Under the pieces are notes generated by a model, which did not search any database, was not told where the DNA came from, and was given only the letters and a program-made list of their open reading frames with translations. Both the position numbers and the translations under genes were made by a program. A DNA stretch of 64,000 nucleotides from Clostridia bacterium (lineage in GTDB: Bacteria > Bacillota > Clostridia > TANB77 > CAG-508), in assembly GCA_022797145.1 (NCBI GenBank), contig JAAWKA010000002.1:48221-112220 (forward strand), given 5' to 3'. Positions 10,962 to 23,516 of the stretch are shown one piece after another (the first letter of the stretch is position 1; each line of letters begins with the position of its first letter).

Positions 10962-11174
10962 TTTTCAAACCTCCTTATAAAACAAAAAGAGACATCAAAG
11001 TACACGAGTACTGTTGACATCTCTTAAATCCATTTATCATAAACTAAAATACAATAATGCAATATAATATAATTTTTTCAAAGTACTCATATATATAACT
11101 CTTGCAGAGTTAATATAAATTTTTTTCATTGATTATATTATACTACGATTTTAAGAAATGTTAAATATTTACAA

Positions 11175-11447
11175 TTATATATTTTTCAAATATTCTTCTA
11201 ACTCTGATAATTTAATCTTTTTAGTCAAGTTAGAGATATAAACATCATTGGAATAATTAAAAACTAAAAAAGTAATGTTTTTAATAATCACTCTATGTGG
11301 CTCAATATATGTAAGATTAGTTTTCTCTAATTTTCTAATACTACCATTGATAAAAGTAGGAGTAACTTTTGAAAACTCACATATAAATTCAAGTCTTTGT
11401 TTTAGACATTCCTCAAATTCTAGTTCTTGCTTAATTATCTTAACCAT
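11175..11447 (-). CDS. Small recombinase-associated protein (EPHRVIIK motif)
   Basis: Paralogous to 15611..15895; both contain EPHRVIIK and sit just upstream of a serine recombinase. Confidence 0.6.
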   Translation of the reverse strand: MVKIIKQELEFEECLKQRLEFICEFSKVTPTFINGSIRKLEKTNLTYIEPHRVIIKNITFLVFNYSNDVYISNLTKKIKLSELEEYLKNI

Positions 11448-11680
11448 AAAAATAATCCTCCTTTCTGTTGGAAGATTTTTTCACAAACAAAAAAATCAAC
11501 CATTTTACTGATTGATTTTCATATCCATCTGTTCTTATAAAGTTCGAACAGATACGTCGTTGGAGCGTTTTAGGAGGTTATTTGCGAAAAAATCACCTAT
11601 TTTTCATAGTGTTCCTCCCACAATTTGCTCAAAAAAATAATTGACTCATCAACTGTTAAAATTAGTATATCATAAAATAA

Positions 11681-11720
11681 AAAAACTGGCAACTAATTAT
11701 TTCTAACTAGTCGCCTTTCA
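11681..11720. repeat. Copy 1 of ~40-nt hairpin/terminator repeat flanking the PemK-like gene
   Basis: aaaaactggcaactaattatttctaactagtcgcctttca vs 12679-12717. Confidence 0.7.
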
Positions 11721-11830
11721 TAGCAATTTAACTGGAACTTATGTTCCTTTCATAGCAATCTTTATTGATTACTTTCTAATACTATGATACTATATTTTAC
11801 TCTAAATGTCAACGATTTATTCATTAATTT

Positions 11831-12580
11831 TTATATAGATTTACTAATGTTATCGCCAAATTCTAAGCATATTTTATTAGATATGATATTCATATCTTTA
11901 CCCTCTAATGTTCCTATTGTTCCAGAAAAATTTAATCTTAATATGCTAATTTTCTTCATTCTTGTAATTCTTGCCCATCTAAGCATTTTTCTAAATCCAT
12001 TTATTTTTTCCAACTCAATTATTTCTGTAATCTTATCTTTTTGTTTTTTACATTCTTCTATATTGATTTTATCATCTTCTAAATCTTTTTCTATTCTTGC
12101 ATATTCTATTGGTTTTTTTGATGATATTGGTACAACAAATAAATCTTTATCAAAATTTTTTAGTATAACAGCAGGGTGCATTCCTCCAAACTCATTTCCA
12201 ATATAAAATCCAAAGTCTATCCATACCACATTGCCTCTCTTAAATAAAACATATTTCATAAGTATTTTTGTATCTTCTACTGATATATCTGTATTATTGA
12301 ATGTATATTTGTTGTCTTTGAAAGTATAATTTGCTTTGATTATAAATTTTACATTTTTATTAGCTTTATTAAATGTGTATTGTGTAATAACATAGTTCGG
12401 TAAGGTATGTTTAATTATATTTGTATAAATATAATTTTCATCTTTTTCATTTTCTATTATTTCTGTTTTATCTTTAATCCAAGTAAGATATAATTTTCCT
12501 CTTTTTATATCTTTATCTATTTTTAAACTTTTTCTAAAATTTCTTAATTGCTTTAAACTATTTATATAGGCTTCTTTCAT
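11831..12580 (-). CDS. PemK/MazF-like toxin-domain protein with N-terminal extension
   Basis: NVVWIDFGFYIGNEFGGMHPAVILKN..LFVVPISSKKP resembles MazF/PemK fold; RMLRWARITRMKKISILRLNF. Confidence 0.6.
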   Translation of the reverse strand: MKEAYINSLKQLRNFRKSLKIDKDIKRGKLYLTWIKDKTEIIENEKDENYIYTNIIKHTLPNYVITQYTFNKANKNVKFIIKANYTFKDNKYTFNNTDISVEDTKILMKYVLFKRGNVVWIDFGFYIGNEFGGMHPAVILKNFDKDLFVVPISSKKPIEYARIEKDLEDDKINIEECKKQKDKITEIIELEKINGFRKMLRWARITRMKKISILRLNFSGTIGTLEGKDMNIISNKICLEFGDNISKSI

Positions 12581-12678
12581 AAAATCTCACTCCTTGCAAA
12601 TATACTTTGTTTTCATATTGTATCAAACTCTTGTTCTTTTATCAACTACTTTTATAAGTTTATTTATAAATGCAAATT

Positions 12679-12717
12679 AAAAAACTAGCAACTAATTATT
12701 TCTAACTAGTCGCTTTT
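12679..12717. repeat. Copy 2 of hairpin/terminator repeat
   Basis: aaaactagcaactaattatttctaactagtcgcttttca. Confidence 0.7.
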
Positions 12718-12730
12718 CATTTTTCTTTTA

Positions 12731-13507
12731 CTATCTTGTGTATTCTTCTAACATTTCACTTTTTTCTTTTTGCCTTTGCAAAATATTTGAAAGGCTACTG
12801 CCATTTCTATAATCTGCAACACAACAAAAATCAACTATTCCATCTGCGTTTAGAGTTTGATAAATTTTGTTATTATAATGATAATATTCATCATCTTGGC
12901 TTGGCTGATGAACAAAAACTGCCTTTCCACCATTATTATGTACAAATTTCATAGCTGGTAAGTCAGTAGATCCATCTCCTATATAATATACATTTTCACA
13001 ATTATTTCCTATTCTATTATTCTTTTTTAATATATCTTTAATTGCTAATATTTTTTTATCATCTGTCATTACTTCACCAATTCCAGAAATTAAACCATTT
13101 GTATTATGTTGTATAGGTGTACCATAAATGCCATCAAAATATCTTGCTATTTTTAGATTTTTCAAGAACTCTATTAATCCACCAGAAACTATATAATTTT
13201 TTGATAATGATTTTTGAATAAAATCATTTAGTCCAGGATTATATTCAATATACTTTTCACCTTCCATAAGTTCTTTATATGTAAGAGTTGTATTGTTAGC
13301 AACAAGCAAATTATTAAAAAAAGCAAAGAAAGTTTCAAGTGAATTTCCAACATGTGTCTTTCTATATTCGGCAAGTGCTTTCTCTAAATCATCATTTCTT
13401 TTTTCACCGCTGTATCCAAATTTTTTGACCCATACCCAAAACTTTGGCCATGTTTCAGTAGTTAACGTTCCATCAAAATCAAAAATATTTATTGGTTCTA
13501 TATTCAT
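12731..13507 (-). CDS. HAD-family phosphatase
   Basis: NIFDFDGTLTTETWPKF, VSGGLIEFL, YYIGDGSTDLPAMKFV. Confidence 0.8.
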   Translation of the reverse strand: MNIEPINIFDFDGTLTTETWPKFWVWVKKFGYSGEKRNDDLEKALAEYRKTHVGNSLETFFAFFNNLLVANNTTLTYKELMEGEKYIEYNPGLNDFIQKSLSKNYIVSGGLIEFLKNLKIARYFDGIYGTPIQHNTNGLISGIGEVMTDDKKILAIKDILKKNNRIGNNCENVYYIGDGSTDLPAMKFVHNNGGKAVFVHQPSQDDEYYHYNNKIYQTLNADGIVDFCCVADYRNGSSLSNILQRQKEKSEMLEEYTR

Positions 13508-13762
13508 TAAATTTTTCTCCAGTCTTATTTGTTTATTATATCTATATTATATAGCAATTCAAATACAATTACAATATTGTTGATTGTGTTATTTCCTATT
13601 CTAAGTAAAAAGATTTCTTTCTTAATTTCATCTTTATTTATAAAGGGCTTGGGACTTAGTCCCAAATCTCGAATTTTGACTAGGGAGGAAAAATTCAGTG
13701 CTTGTTAGGAAATATATAGGAGTACAAAACTTGTACTTAGTTTGAATTTTCCCTCTAATTCT

Positions 13763-15556
<1,794 letters not shown>

Positions 15557-15610
15557 TTTATAAATCTCTCCTTTCACTATTGAATGGAAAGGAACAAAAA
15601 AACTCTAAAA

Positions 15611-15895
15611 TTAAAGTAGCCTTTCTATGTAGTCTTTTAGTTGAGATAAAGGGTATTTATACCTTAAATCTCCCACATAAAAGTAATCGTGTTCATTAAA
15701 GAATAAAAATAACTTATCTTTAATAATTACTCTATGTGGTTCTACATACGCTAAGTTTGTATGTTCTACAATTCTTAAACACCCTTCAAATATCATTTTA
15801 TGTTCAAGTTTTATAGCATTCAAACTACAAACCCATTCAATTTTAGAGAGCAATTCTCTTTTTATATTGTTTTTCTTCTTAACGATACTAATCAT
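15611..15895 (-). CDS. Small recombinase-associated protein (EPHRVIIK motif)
   Basis: MISIVKKKNNIKRELL...LAYVEPHRVIIKDKLFLF; the ORF track start at 16054 lies in the tRNA and is unlikely. Confidence 0.6.
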   Translation of the reverse strand: MISIVKKKNNIKRELLSKIEWVCSLNAIKLEHKMIFEGCLRIVEHTNLAYVEPHRVIIKDKLFLFFNEHDYFYVGDLRYKYPLSQLKDYIERLL

Positions 15896-15994
15896 ACCAC
15901 ACCATCCTTCCTTTTTCAAGATAAAGGCGACAAAAAAATCAACCTTTACAGTTGATTTATCAATGTTTTCGTCTGGTGCGACGATTTTACTTAA

Positions 15995-16068
<74 letters not shown>

Positions 16069-16223
16069 ATTTTTAATTTTTATAAATTATATTAATATTT
16101 ATTGTTGTTGTCAAGATATATAATTAAATTTTTTATAAAATTTTTATATAAAGTATAGCTTAGCCACACTTTTATATGTTTGCTAAGCTATCTTTTAAAT
16201 ATCCAAAGCATAATTTAAAATTT

Positions 16224-17390
16224 TTATATTGATAGTTGCTCAATAGCTACTTGTAGTTGTCTATCCTCTCCCTTTTCCTCTATATCTGGCTGTATTCCTA
16301 CTTTATTTATTTTATTCTTATTTGGTGTGAAATACTCATTTGTTGTTATTTTTAATCCACTTCCATCTTTCAATTTTAATAATTCTTGTATTACTCCTTT
16401 TCCATAAGTTTTCTCTCCTACTATTCTTGCTTTATTATTATCTTTTAATGCTCCTGCCAATATCTCTGCTGCACTTGCTGAACTTTCATTTGTCAATAAA
16501 ATTATTGGTAAATTTATTATTGGCTCCTTCTTAGCTTTCCTTATTTCTTCCTTATCATTTTTATCTACTGTTATTAGTAAATTTGAATCTTTTTCTACTA
16601 TCAAATCTGCTATATCTATTGCTTCACTTACAATTCCTCCTCCATTATTTCTTATATCTATTATAAGTGACTGTATATTTTTCTCTTTTAATTCTTTTAA
16701 TTTTTCCTCAAATTCTTCACTACAGCCTTCATCAAAAGAGTTAAATTTAATATATCCTATATTATTTTCTATAACTTTTCCTTCTACATGATTTATTTTT
16801 ACCCTTTGTCTTATAATCTCTAATTCTAAACTCGTTTCTCCCCTTAAAATTTCTAATTTTACTTTTGTTCCTTCTTCTCCCTTTATCCTTGATGAAGCCT
16901 CTGATAACTGTTCTCCTGTATAACTTTCTCCATCAATTTTTGTTATTATATCTCCTGCTTGTATACCTACTCCTTCTGCTGGACTTCCTGGTATTGGTGC
17001 CAATATTAATACAACATTTCTTTGTAAATCTTGTGTTAGATATACTCCTATTCCCACAAAATTTCCCATTACATCTGCATCAAAATCTTGCATTTCTTCT
17101 TTTGTTAAATACTCTGTATATGGATCCCCCAGTCCTTTTATATATCCTTTTATTGTTTCATTTAAAACTTTTTGATCATCTATTTCACCCAAAAATTTCT
17201 GATCTATTATCTTTTTAAAAGTTGCAAGTGTTGTTGATATTCCTCCATCATTTGGAGATACAGATAAATATCTTGTTCCTTCACCAAAATACTTATACAT
17301 AAATATACTTGTCAATATAAATGTTATTAATGCAACTAATATTATTAACATTACTACTTTATATATTTTTTGTTTTGTATTTTTTTCCAT
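16224..17390 (-). CDS. S41 family C-terminal processing peptidase (PDZ)
   Basis: GIGVYLTQ..IPGSPAEGVGIQAGDIITKIDG, NESSASAAEILAGALKDN..GEKTYGKGVIQ. Confidence 0.92.
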   Translation of the reverse strand: MEKNTKQKIYKVVMLIILVALITFILTSIFMYKYFGEGTRYLSVSPNDGGISTTLATFKKIIDQKFLGEIDDQKVLNETIKGYIKGLGDPYTEYLTKEEMQDFDADVMGNFVGIGVYLTQDLQRNVVLILAPIPGSPAEGVGIQAGDIITKIDGESYTGEQLSEASSRIKGEEGTKVKLEILRGETSLELEIIRQRVKINHVEGKVIENNIGYIKFNSFDEGCSEEFEEKLKELKEKNIQSLIIDIRNNGGGIVSEAIDIADLIVEKDSNLLITVDKNDKEEIRKAKKEPIINLPIILLTNESSASAAEILAGALKDNNKARIVGEKTYGKGVIQELLKLKDGSGLKITTNEYFTPNKNKINKVGIQPDIEEKGEDRQLQVAIEQLSI

Positions 17391-17534
17391 TATACTCCTC
17401 CTTAATAGAATTCCTTGTCTGTATATTATACTACATTTTTTTATTTATAGTATATTTTTATTTAAATTTCACAAAATAATATTAGACTTATTTTTAAGTC
17501 TTTTGTTTCCTCTTACATTTTTAAATATATAATG

Positions 17535-17567
17535 CAAATTAGGACGCTTATGTCGTCCTAATTTTGC
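17535..17567 (-). terminator. Rho-independent terminator
   Basis: aattaggacgcttatgtcgtcctaatttt. Confidence 0.65.
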
Positions 17568-17581
17568 CTTATTTTTATCCA

Positions 17582-18739
17582 TCATCTCCGAGTTATATAT
17601 GGTAATGGATTTACTGCTACTCCATTAACTCTAACCTCAAAATGTGCATGTTTTCCTGTTGATACTCCTGATGAACCTATTGCTAAAACATTTTCTCCTC
17701 TTTTTACAATCTGTCCCACCTTTACATATATTGCTGAACCATGTGCATATAATGTAGATACTCCATTTCCATGATCTATAACAACACATTGTCCATATCC
17801 ATCTCCTGAATCTGAAGCTTTTATTACTACTCCATCTTCTGCTGCAACAAATGGTGCTCCCCAATCTGCTCCTGCTATATCTATTCCATTATGCATTTTA
17901 GGCACTCCATAAATTGGATGTATTCTCATACCATATATAGAACTTATTTTATGTGAAGATGGTACTGGCCATTCAAATTTTCCTCCTGTATAATTAAACA
18001 CATACGTTCCATTACTACTATTTGCTTTTTGTGCTAAAATAATTTGTTGTTCTAATTCTTTCATTTTTAGATCATATTCGTCTATTTGATTTTGTAATAC
18101 TTGTTCTTGTTCTGATAATCTCGCAACTTGACTATTTTTTAAAGCTTTTGCATTTCGTAATTTTACATTCTCTTTTTCTTGTGTTGCTTTCATTGTCTTT
18201 ATATTAATTTTCTGTCTATCTAACTCTTCTTTGTCTTTTTCTATTTTTTCTTTTTCTTCTCTTATATCATCCAATAGTTGTTGATCCATTTTAGCAATTT
18301 GTCCAACCATATAATATTTAGAAATAAAGTCAGATAAACTTTTTGATTTTAACAAAACATCCAAATATGTAGTAGTTCCTGTTTTATATTGTGCAATTAA
18401 TCTATCCTCTAAAGCTATTTGCTGAGAATTATATCTTTCTTCTGATTCTTTTAAACTTTGTTCTTTTTGTCTTAAATTTTCTTCTAACTGTTCTACCTGT
18501 GTATTCAATTCTTCTAATTTAACTTCACTTTCAATAATTTGATTACTTAATTCCTCTATCTTGGATAGAGATTCATTTTTTTGTGTTTGCACACCTTCCA
18601 ATTCTTCTTGTACTTCTTTAATATTAGTTTGCACTTCTCCATGTTCTGTTTGTAAATCTGTTATTGATGTAGCAAAAGTTATTATTGTCATATTTATTAA
18701 TAAAATAGTTACTAATGGTATAATTACCTTTTTCTTCAT
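17582..18739 (-). CDS. M23 peptidoglycan hydrolase with N-terminal coiled coil (EnvC-like)
   Basis: KMHNGIDIAGADWGAPFVAAEDGVV, HGNGVSTLYAHGS, HAHFEVRVNG; penultimate codon is CGG (17588-17590). Confidence 0.92.
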   Translation of the reverse strand: MKKKVIIPLVTILLINMTIITFATSITDLQTEHGEVQTNIKEVQEELEGVQTQKNESLSKIEELSNQIIESEVKLEELNTQVEQLEENLRQKEQSLKESEERYNSQQIALEDRLIAQYKTGTTTYLDVLLKSKSLSDFISKYYMVGQIAKMDQQLLDDIREEKEKIEKDKEELDRQKINIKTMKATQEKENVKLRNAKALKNSQVARLSEQEQVLQNQIDEYDLKMKELEQQIILAQKANSSNGTYVFNYTGGKFEWPVPSSHKISSIYGMRIHPIYGVPKMHNGIDIAGADWGAPFVAAEDGVVIKASDSGDGYGQCVVIDHGNGVSTLYAHGSAIYVKVGQIVKRGENVLAIGSSGVSTGKHAHFEVRVNGVAVNPLPYITRR

Positions 18740-18758
18740 TTGTCATCTCTCCTTTTAT

Positions 18759-19952
18759 CTATAAAGATAAATAGTTTAAAGGATCAACTCTATTACTTGA
18801 TTTGTATGGATTTAATCTTACTTCAAAATGTAAATGTGGTCCTGTAGAAACTCCTGTATTTCCAGAAGCTGCTATTTGTTCTCCTCTAGAAACTCTTTGT
18901 CCAACTCTTACTTTAATTGATGATAAATGTCCATATGCAGTTACTAAACCATTATCATGTCTTACCATAATAAAGTTTCCATATCCACCATACCATTGAG
19001 CTGTTATTACTGTTCCTTGTTCTGCCGAATATACTGCTGTTCCTTGTGGAATTCCTATATCTATCGCTCCATGATTTGTAGAAGCTCCTGCAGTTGGCCT
19101 CTTTCGTGGACCAAAGTAAGATGTAATTCTTGAATATGTAGCATATTTAGACGGTAATGGCCATTCTAATTTTCCTCCTGTAAGTGGTTTGCTCGCTCCT
19201 GCTCCATTTCCAGTTGAATTATATTTTTCAGCTGCTTTTATAGCATTTTGAATCTCTTGTTCTGCTTTTCGTATCTCTTTTTTATATTCATCTATCTTAG
19301 CTTGAATTTGTTTTTCTTCTGCTGATAATTTAGCTACTTCTGCATCTTTTTGTGATTTTATATCTTTTAATTTTGTATTTTCCTTTTCAACTTTAGCTTG
19401 TACAGTTTTTATAGTATCTTGTTGTTCCTCTAACTCTTTTTTTTCTCTTTCTATATTTTCCTTCTCTGTTTTTATGTCATCTATTAATTGTTGATCTATT
19501 TTTGCAACTTGTCCTATCATAAAATACTTAGATAAAAAATTTGATAAACTATCTGATTTTAACAACACATCTAAATAGCTAGTACTTCCAGCTTTATATT
19601 GTGCAATTAATCTATCTTCTAATAATATTTGTTGTTCCTCCTGTTTTTTTTCAGCTTCTGTTATTGCATTTTTTTTATTTTTTATAGATTTTTCTAACTC
19701 TGAAATTTGTGAATTTAGCTCATCTAACTCATTTTCACTTGCATTAATTTGTCCATTTAGTTCCTCCACTTTAGACATAATTTCAGACTTTTCTTTTTTT
19801 ACTTCTTGTAAATCTTCTTTTGCATCATTTTGTTTATCTTCTAATTCTTTTTGCTTATCTTTTAATGAATCTACTGATGTTGCAAATGTAAAACAAGTCA
19901 TACTTAAACAAAATATTATTATTATAAAATTTACTAGTATTTTTCTTTTCAT
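18759..19952 (-). CDS. M23 peptidoglycan hydrolase with N-terminal coiled coil (EnvC-like), tandem paralog
   Basis: TNHGAIDIGIPQGTAVYSAEQG, HLHFEVRLNP. Confidence 0.92.
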   Translation of the reverse strand: MKRKILVNFIIIIFCLSMTCFTFATSVDSLKDKQKELEDKQNDAKEDLQEVKKEKSEIMSKVEELNGQINASENELDELNSQISELEKSIKNKKNAITEAEKKQEEQQILLEDRLIAQYKAGSTSYLDVLLKSDSLSNFLSKYFMIGQVAKIDQQLIDDIKTEKENIEREKKELEEQQDTIKTVQAKVEKENTKLKDIKSQKDAEVAKLSAEEKQIQAKIDEYKKEIRKAEQEIQNAIKAAEKYNSTGNGAGASKPLTGGKLEWPLPSKYATYSRITSYFGPRKRPTAGASTNHGAIDIGIPQGTAVYSAEQGTVITAQWYGGYGNFIMVRHDNGLVTAYGHLSSIKVRVGQRVSRGEQIAASGNTGVSTGPHLHFEVRLNPYKSSNRVDPLNYLSL

Positions 19953-19961
19953 ATAAATCTC

Positions 19962-20891
19962 CTATACCTCTAAATATTTTCTCATAGAAATTGAGCTTCC
20001 TACAATTCCAATTCCAATTCCTAATCCTAAATACACACTTAGCATTAGATTAAACATATCTGAAAAAGTTACAAAAGTAATTTCTAAATTCTTTATAGTT
20101 TCATTTTGTAATAATACATTCTGTAATAATATGTTATATATTAAACCAACTATTAAAATAGCTATCATTGCTGATATAATACCAATAATAATACCTTCTA
20201 CTATAAATGGCCATCTGATAAAACTATTTGTTGCACCTACATATTTCATTATTGATATTTCTTTTCTTCTAGCATGAACAGTAAGCTTTATTGTATTTGA
20301 TATTATTACTAATGATATTACTACCAAAACCATTAATAGTAAAAATGTAAATATCTGTACTCCATTTGCTATATTCATTAGCGTTGTTATTGTTTCATTA
20401 CTACTTGTTATTGTATCTAATTTATCCCCTACAATATCTGTTATTTCTTGTTGTACTTTCTCATTTGACTTTAGATCTTTTAATGTAACAATATATGAAG
20501 CTGGTATTCTTTGTGGTGATATATTATACAAATTTTCATCTGCTTCTTTTAAGCCTTCTTTTATTATTTTTACACCTTCTTCTTTTGAAACAAATTGTAT
20601 ATTATTAACACCTTCAATATATTTTATTTGTTCTCCCATTTTTTGTATATCTTCATCAGTAGTATCCACTTTAAAATATACTTGTATTCCTTGTGCTTCT
20701 TCTACATTATTTATTATGTTGTTTACATTTTCTCCTATAATAAAAAATATCCCAAATACTAACATACATAAACACATAATTGTAAGTGCTGATAGAGTTG
20801 ACTTTTTATTTTTAAATACATTTCTAATACCTTCACCAATTAAATAACTTAATATATTATATTTCACTGTCATACCCACCTTTTTTATCAT
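19962..20891 (-). CDS. ftsX: Cell division protein FtsX
   Basis: FKNKKSTLSALTIMCLCMLVFG, four TM ABC permease, adjacent to ftsE. Confidence 0.9.
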   Translation of the reverse strand: MIKKVGMTVKYNILSYLIGEGIRNVFKNKKSTLSALTIMCLCMLVFGIFFIIGENVNNIINNVEEAQGIQVYFKVDTTDEDIQKMGEQIKYIEGVNNIQFVSKEEGVKIIKEGLKEADENLYNISPQRIPASYIVTLKDLKSNEKVQQEITDIVGDKLDTITSSNETITTLMNIANGVQIFTFLLLMVLVVISLVIISNTIKLTVHARRKEISIMKYVGATNSFIRWPFIVEGIIIGIISAMIAILIVGLIYNILLQNVLLQNETIKNLEITFVTFSDMFNLMLSVYLGLGIGIGIVGSSISMRKYLEV

Positions 20892-21543
20892 CTCTTATGA
20901 TGTCACCTTTATCTATCTGAATAACTCTCTTCTTCATTTTATCCACTATATCTTTTGCATGAGTTGCAACAATTACTGTTGTCCCCCTCATATTAATTTC
21001 ATTTAATAACATCATAATATCCCATGCTGTGTCTGGGTCCAAGTTTCCTGTAGGCTCATCTGCTATTAACATGGATGGGTTATTTACTAATGCTCTTGCT
21101 AATGCTACTCTTTGTTGCTCTCCTCCTGATAGTTCATTTGGATACATTTTAGCTTTACCACTTAATCCTACTAATGATAATACCATAGGTACTTGTCTTC
21201 TTATATGCCTTGGAGTTGCTTTTACAATATACATTGCAAATGCTACATTTTCATATACTGTTTTATCTGGTAATAATCTGAAATCTTGAAATACAATTCC
21301 CATACTTCTACGTAAATATGGCACTCTGTTTTGTTTTAAAAATGTTGTATCTTTTCCATTAATTATAATATTTCCAGATGTGGGTTCTTCTTCTTTTAAT
21401 ATTAATTTTATTAATGTTGATTTTCCTGAACCTGAAGTTCCTACCAAAAATGTAAATTCTCCTTTATCTATTATAAAGTTAGCATTATTTACAGCTTTTG
21501 TTCCAGTATCATATATTTTATTGACATTTCTAAATTCTATCAT
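20857..21543 (-). CDS. ftsE: Cell division ATP-binding protein FtsE
   Basis: GTSGSGKSTLIKLI, LSGGEQQRVALARALV, DEPTGNLD. Confidence 0.93.
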   Translation of the reverse strand: MIEFRNVNKIYDTGTKAVNNANFIIDKGEFTFLVGTSGSGKSTLIKLILKEEEPTSGNIIINGKDTTFLKQNRVPYLRRSMGIVFQDFRLLPDKTVYENVAFAMYIVKATPRHIRRQVPMVLSLVGLSGKAKMYPNELSGGEQQRVALARALVNNPSMLIADEPTGNLDPDTAWDIMMLLNEINMRGTTVIVATHAKDIVDKMKKRVIQIDKGDIIRDDKKGGYDSEI

Positions 21544-21710
21544 TTTTTACTCCTTAAATGTCTATAATATTTTAAATATCCTCTATTATCATAACAATAA
21601 AAATACTTTATTGCAAGACTAAAAAATAAAAAAAATGATATAATTTGGAATTTTATATCATTTTTTTCTATTATTTTATACTATTGTAAATTTTTTGTAA
21701 ATTTTTAATT

Positions 21711-22649
21711 TCATTTTAGTATCTCTTTTATAATACCTTCTTTAGATAATTCAAAATATTCCAGTAGTTTTTCTGCTTTCCCAGATTTTCCAAAAGTATC
21801 TTTTACTCCTAATCTTATTACTTTTTTAGGATAGTTTTCTGAAAGAACTTCACATACTGCACTTCCTAATCCTCCAATAATACTATGATCTTCTATTGTT
21901 ATTATTGTTTTTACTTCTTTTGCTGCCTTTATTATAATTTCTTTATCTATTGGTTTTATAGTATGAATATCTATTACTCTAGTTTTTATTCCTTGTTTTT
22001 TTAAATCTTCTTGTGCTTTTATTGCTTCTGATACCATTAGTCCTGTTGAAATAATTGCTACATCTGTTCCTTCTCCTATTTGTATACCCTTTCCAATTTC
22101 AAATTTTTGCTCTTCTTCATATATCACAGGTGATGCAAGTCTTCCAAGTCTTAAGTATACTGGTCCTTCTATTTTAGAAATTTGTTCTACTGCCCATTTA
22201 GTTTGTGTATCATCTGATACACTAATTACTGTCATATTAGGCAAGCCTCTCATTAAACTTATATCCTCTAACATTTGATGTGTTGCTCCATCTTCTCCCA
22301 CTGATATTCCTGCATGTGTTGCACATATCTTTACATTTAATTTAGGGTAACATATACTATTTCTAATTTGATCATATCCCCTGCCAGTTGCAAATATAGC
22401 AAATGTACTTGCATATGGTATTAATCCACATGTTGCCATTCCTGCTGCTGTTGATATCATATCTTGTTCTGCAATCCCCATATCAAAAAATCTTTCTGGA
22501 AATTCTTTTGCAAATATAGATGTTTTAGTAGCTTCTGCCAAATCTGCATCTAATACTACTATTCTTTCATTTACCTTTCCTAATTGTGCTAATTTTTTAC
22601 CATAACTATCTCTTGTTGCTATTTTATTATTTATATCCATATAAAACAC
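21711..22649 (-). CDS. Transketolase C-terminal subunit
   Basis: RIVVLDADLAEATKTSIF..RFFDMGIAEQDM, THAGISVGEDGATHQ. Confidence 0.93.
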   Translation of the reverse strand: MFYMDINNKIATRDSYGKKLAQLGKVNERIVVLDADLAEATKTSIFAKEFPERFFDMGIAEQDMISTAAGMATCGLIPYASTFAIFATGRGYDQIRNSICYPKLNVKICATHAGISVGEDGATHQMLEDISLMRGLPNMTVISVSDDTQTKWAVEQISKIEGPVYLRLGRLASPVIYEEEQKFEIGKGIQIGEGTDVAIISTGLMVSEAIKAQEDLKKQGIKTRVIDIHTIKPIDKEIIIKAAKEVKTIITIEDHSIIGGLGSAVCEVLSENYPKKVIRLGVKDTFGKSGKAEKLLEYFELSKEGIIKEILK

Positions 22650-22671
22650 TCACTTCCTTTTTGTTATATCT

Positions 22672-23493
22672 TTAACCTTCCAATTCTTCTATAGCTTGAT
22701 TGTACTGTTCTTCATTAGGTGCTTTACCATGCCATTGTACTCTACCTTCCATATAAGATACGCCCTTCCCTTTTATGGTTTTAGCTATAATTACTGTTGG
22801 TTTTTGTTTTACAGTTTTTGCACTATCAAAAGCTTCTATTAGTTGCTGTATGTTATGACCATCTATAGATATTACATGAAATCCAAAACTTCTAAATTTT
22901 TCATCTATTGGGTATGAGCTCATCACCTCTTGTACTGTTCCATCTATTTGTAAGTTGTTATTATCTATTATAAGGCATAAATTATCTAGATTATAATGAG
23001 CTGCTGACATTGCAGCTTCCCAAATTTGGCCTTCCTCTATCTCTCCATCCCCTACTAAACAATATACCCTTGCTTTATTATTAATTAGTTTAGATGCAAG
23101 TGCCATTCCATTTGCCACTGATAATCCTTGCCCAAGTGACCCTGTTGACATGTCTACTCCAGGTATATTTTTCATATCTGGATGTCCTTGTAAAATACTA
23201 TCTATTCCTCTAAAAGTCAACAATTCTTTTTTATCAAAATATCCTCTATTAGCAAGTGTACTATATAGAGCAGGTGATGCATGTCCTTTTGATAAAACAA
23301 ATCTATCCCTTGAAGGTGACTTTGCTTCCTTAGGATTTATATTCATTTGATTAAAGTACAATACTGTTAATATATCCGCACAAGACAATGATCCCCCTGG
23401 ATGCCCTGATTTTCCTGCATATACTTCCTCTATAATTCCCTTTCTAACATTTCTTGCTATTTCTTCTAATTTTGAAATTTCTTTAATTTTCAA
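22672..23493 (-). CDS. Transketolase N-terminal subunit
   Basis: GHPGGSLSCADILTVLYF, GHASPALYS, LVGDGEIEEGQIWEA. Confidence 0.93.
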   Translation of the reverse strand: MKIKEISKLEEIARNVRKGIIEEVYAGKSGHPGGSLSCADILTVLYFNQMNINPKEAKSPSRDRFVLSKGHASPALYSTLANRGYFDKKELLTFRGIDSILQGHPDMKNIPGVDMSTGSLGQGLSVANGMALASKLINNKARVYCLVGDGEIEEGQIWEAAMSAAHYNLDNLCLIIDNNNLQIDGTVQEVMSSYPIDEKFRSFGFHVISIDGHNIQQLIEAFDSAKTVKQKPTVIIAKTIKGKGVSYMEGRVQWHGKAPNEEQYNQAIEELEG

Positions 23494-23516
23494 AATATCA
23501 CCCTCCTTTTGTTTAG

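Noticed and set aside
17582-19952. Tandem M23 hydrolases as a novel duplication
   Set aside because: Divergent paralogs next to ftsEX are a common arrangement.
21711-23493. Split transketolase as a frameshift
   Set aside because: Two-subunit transketolase is common in Clostridia; separate starts and RBS, no CGG at the junction.
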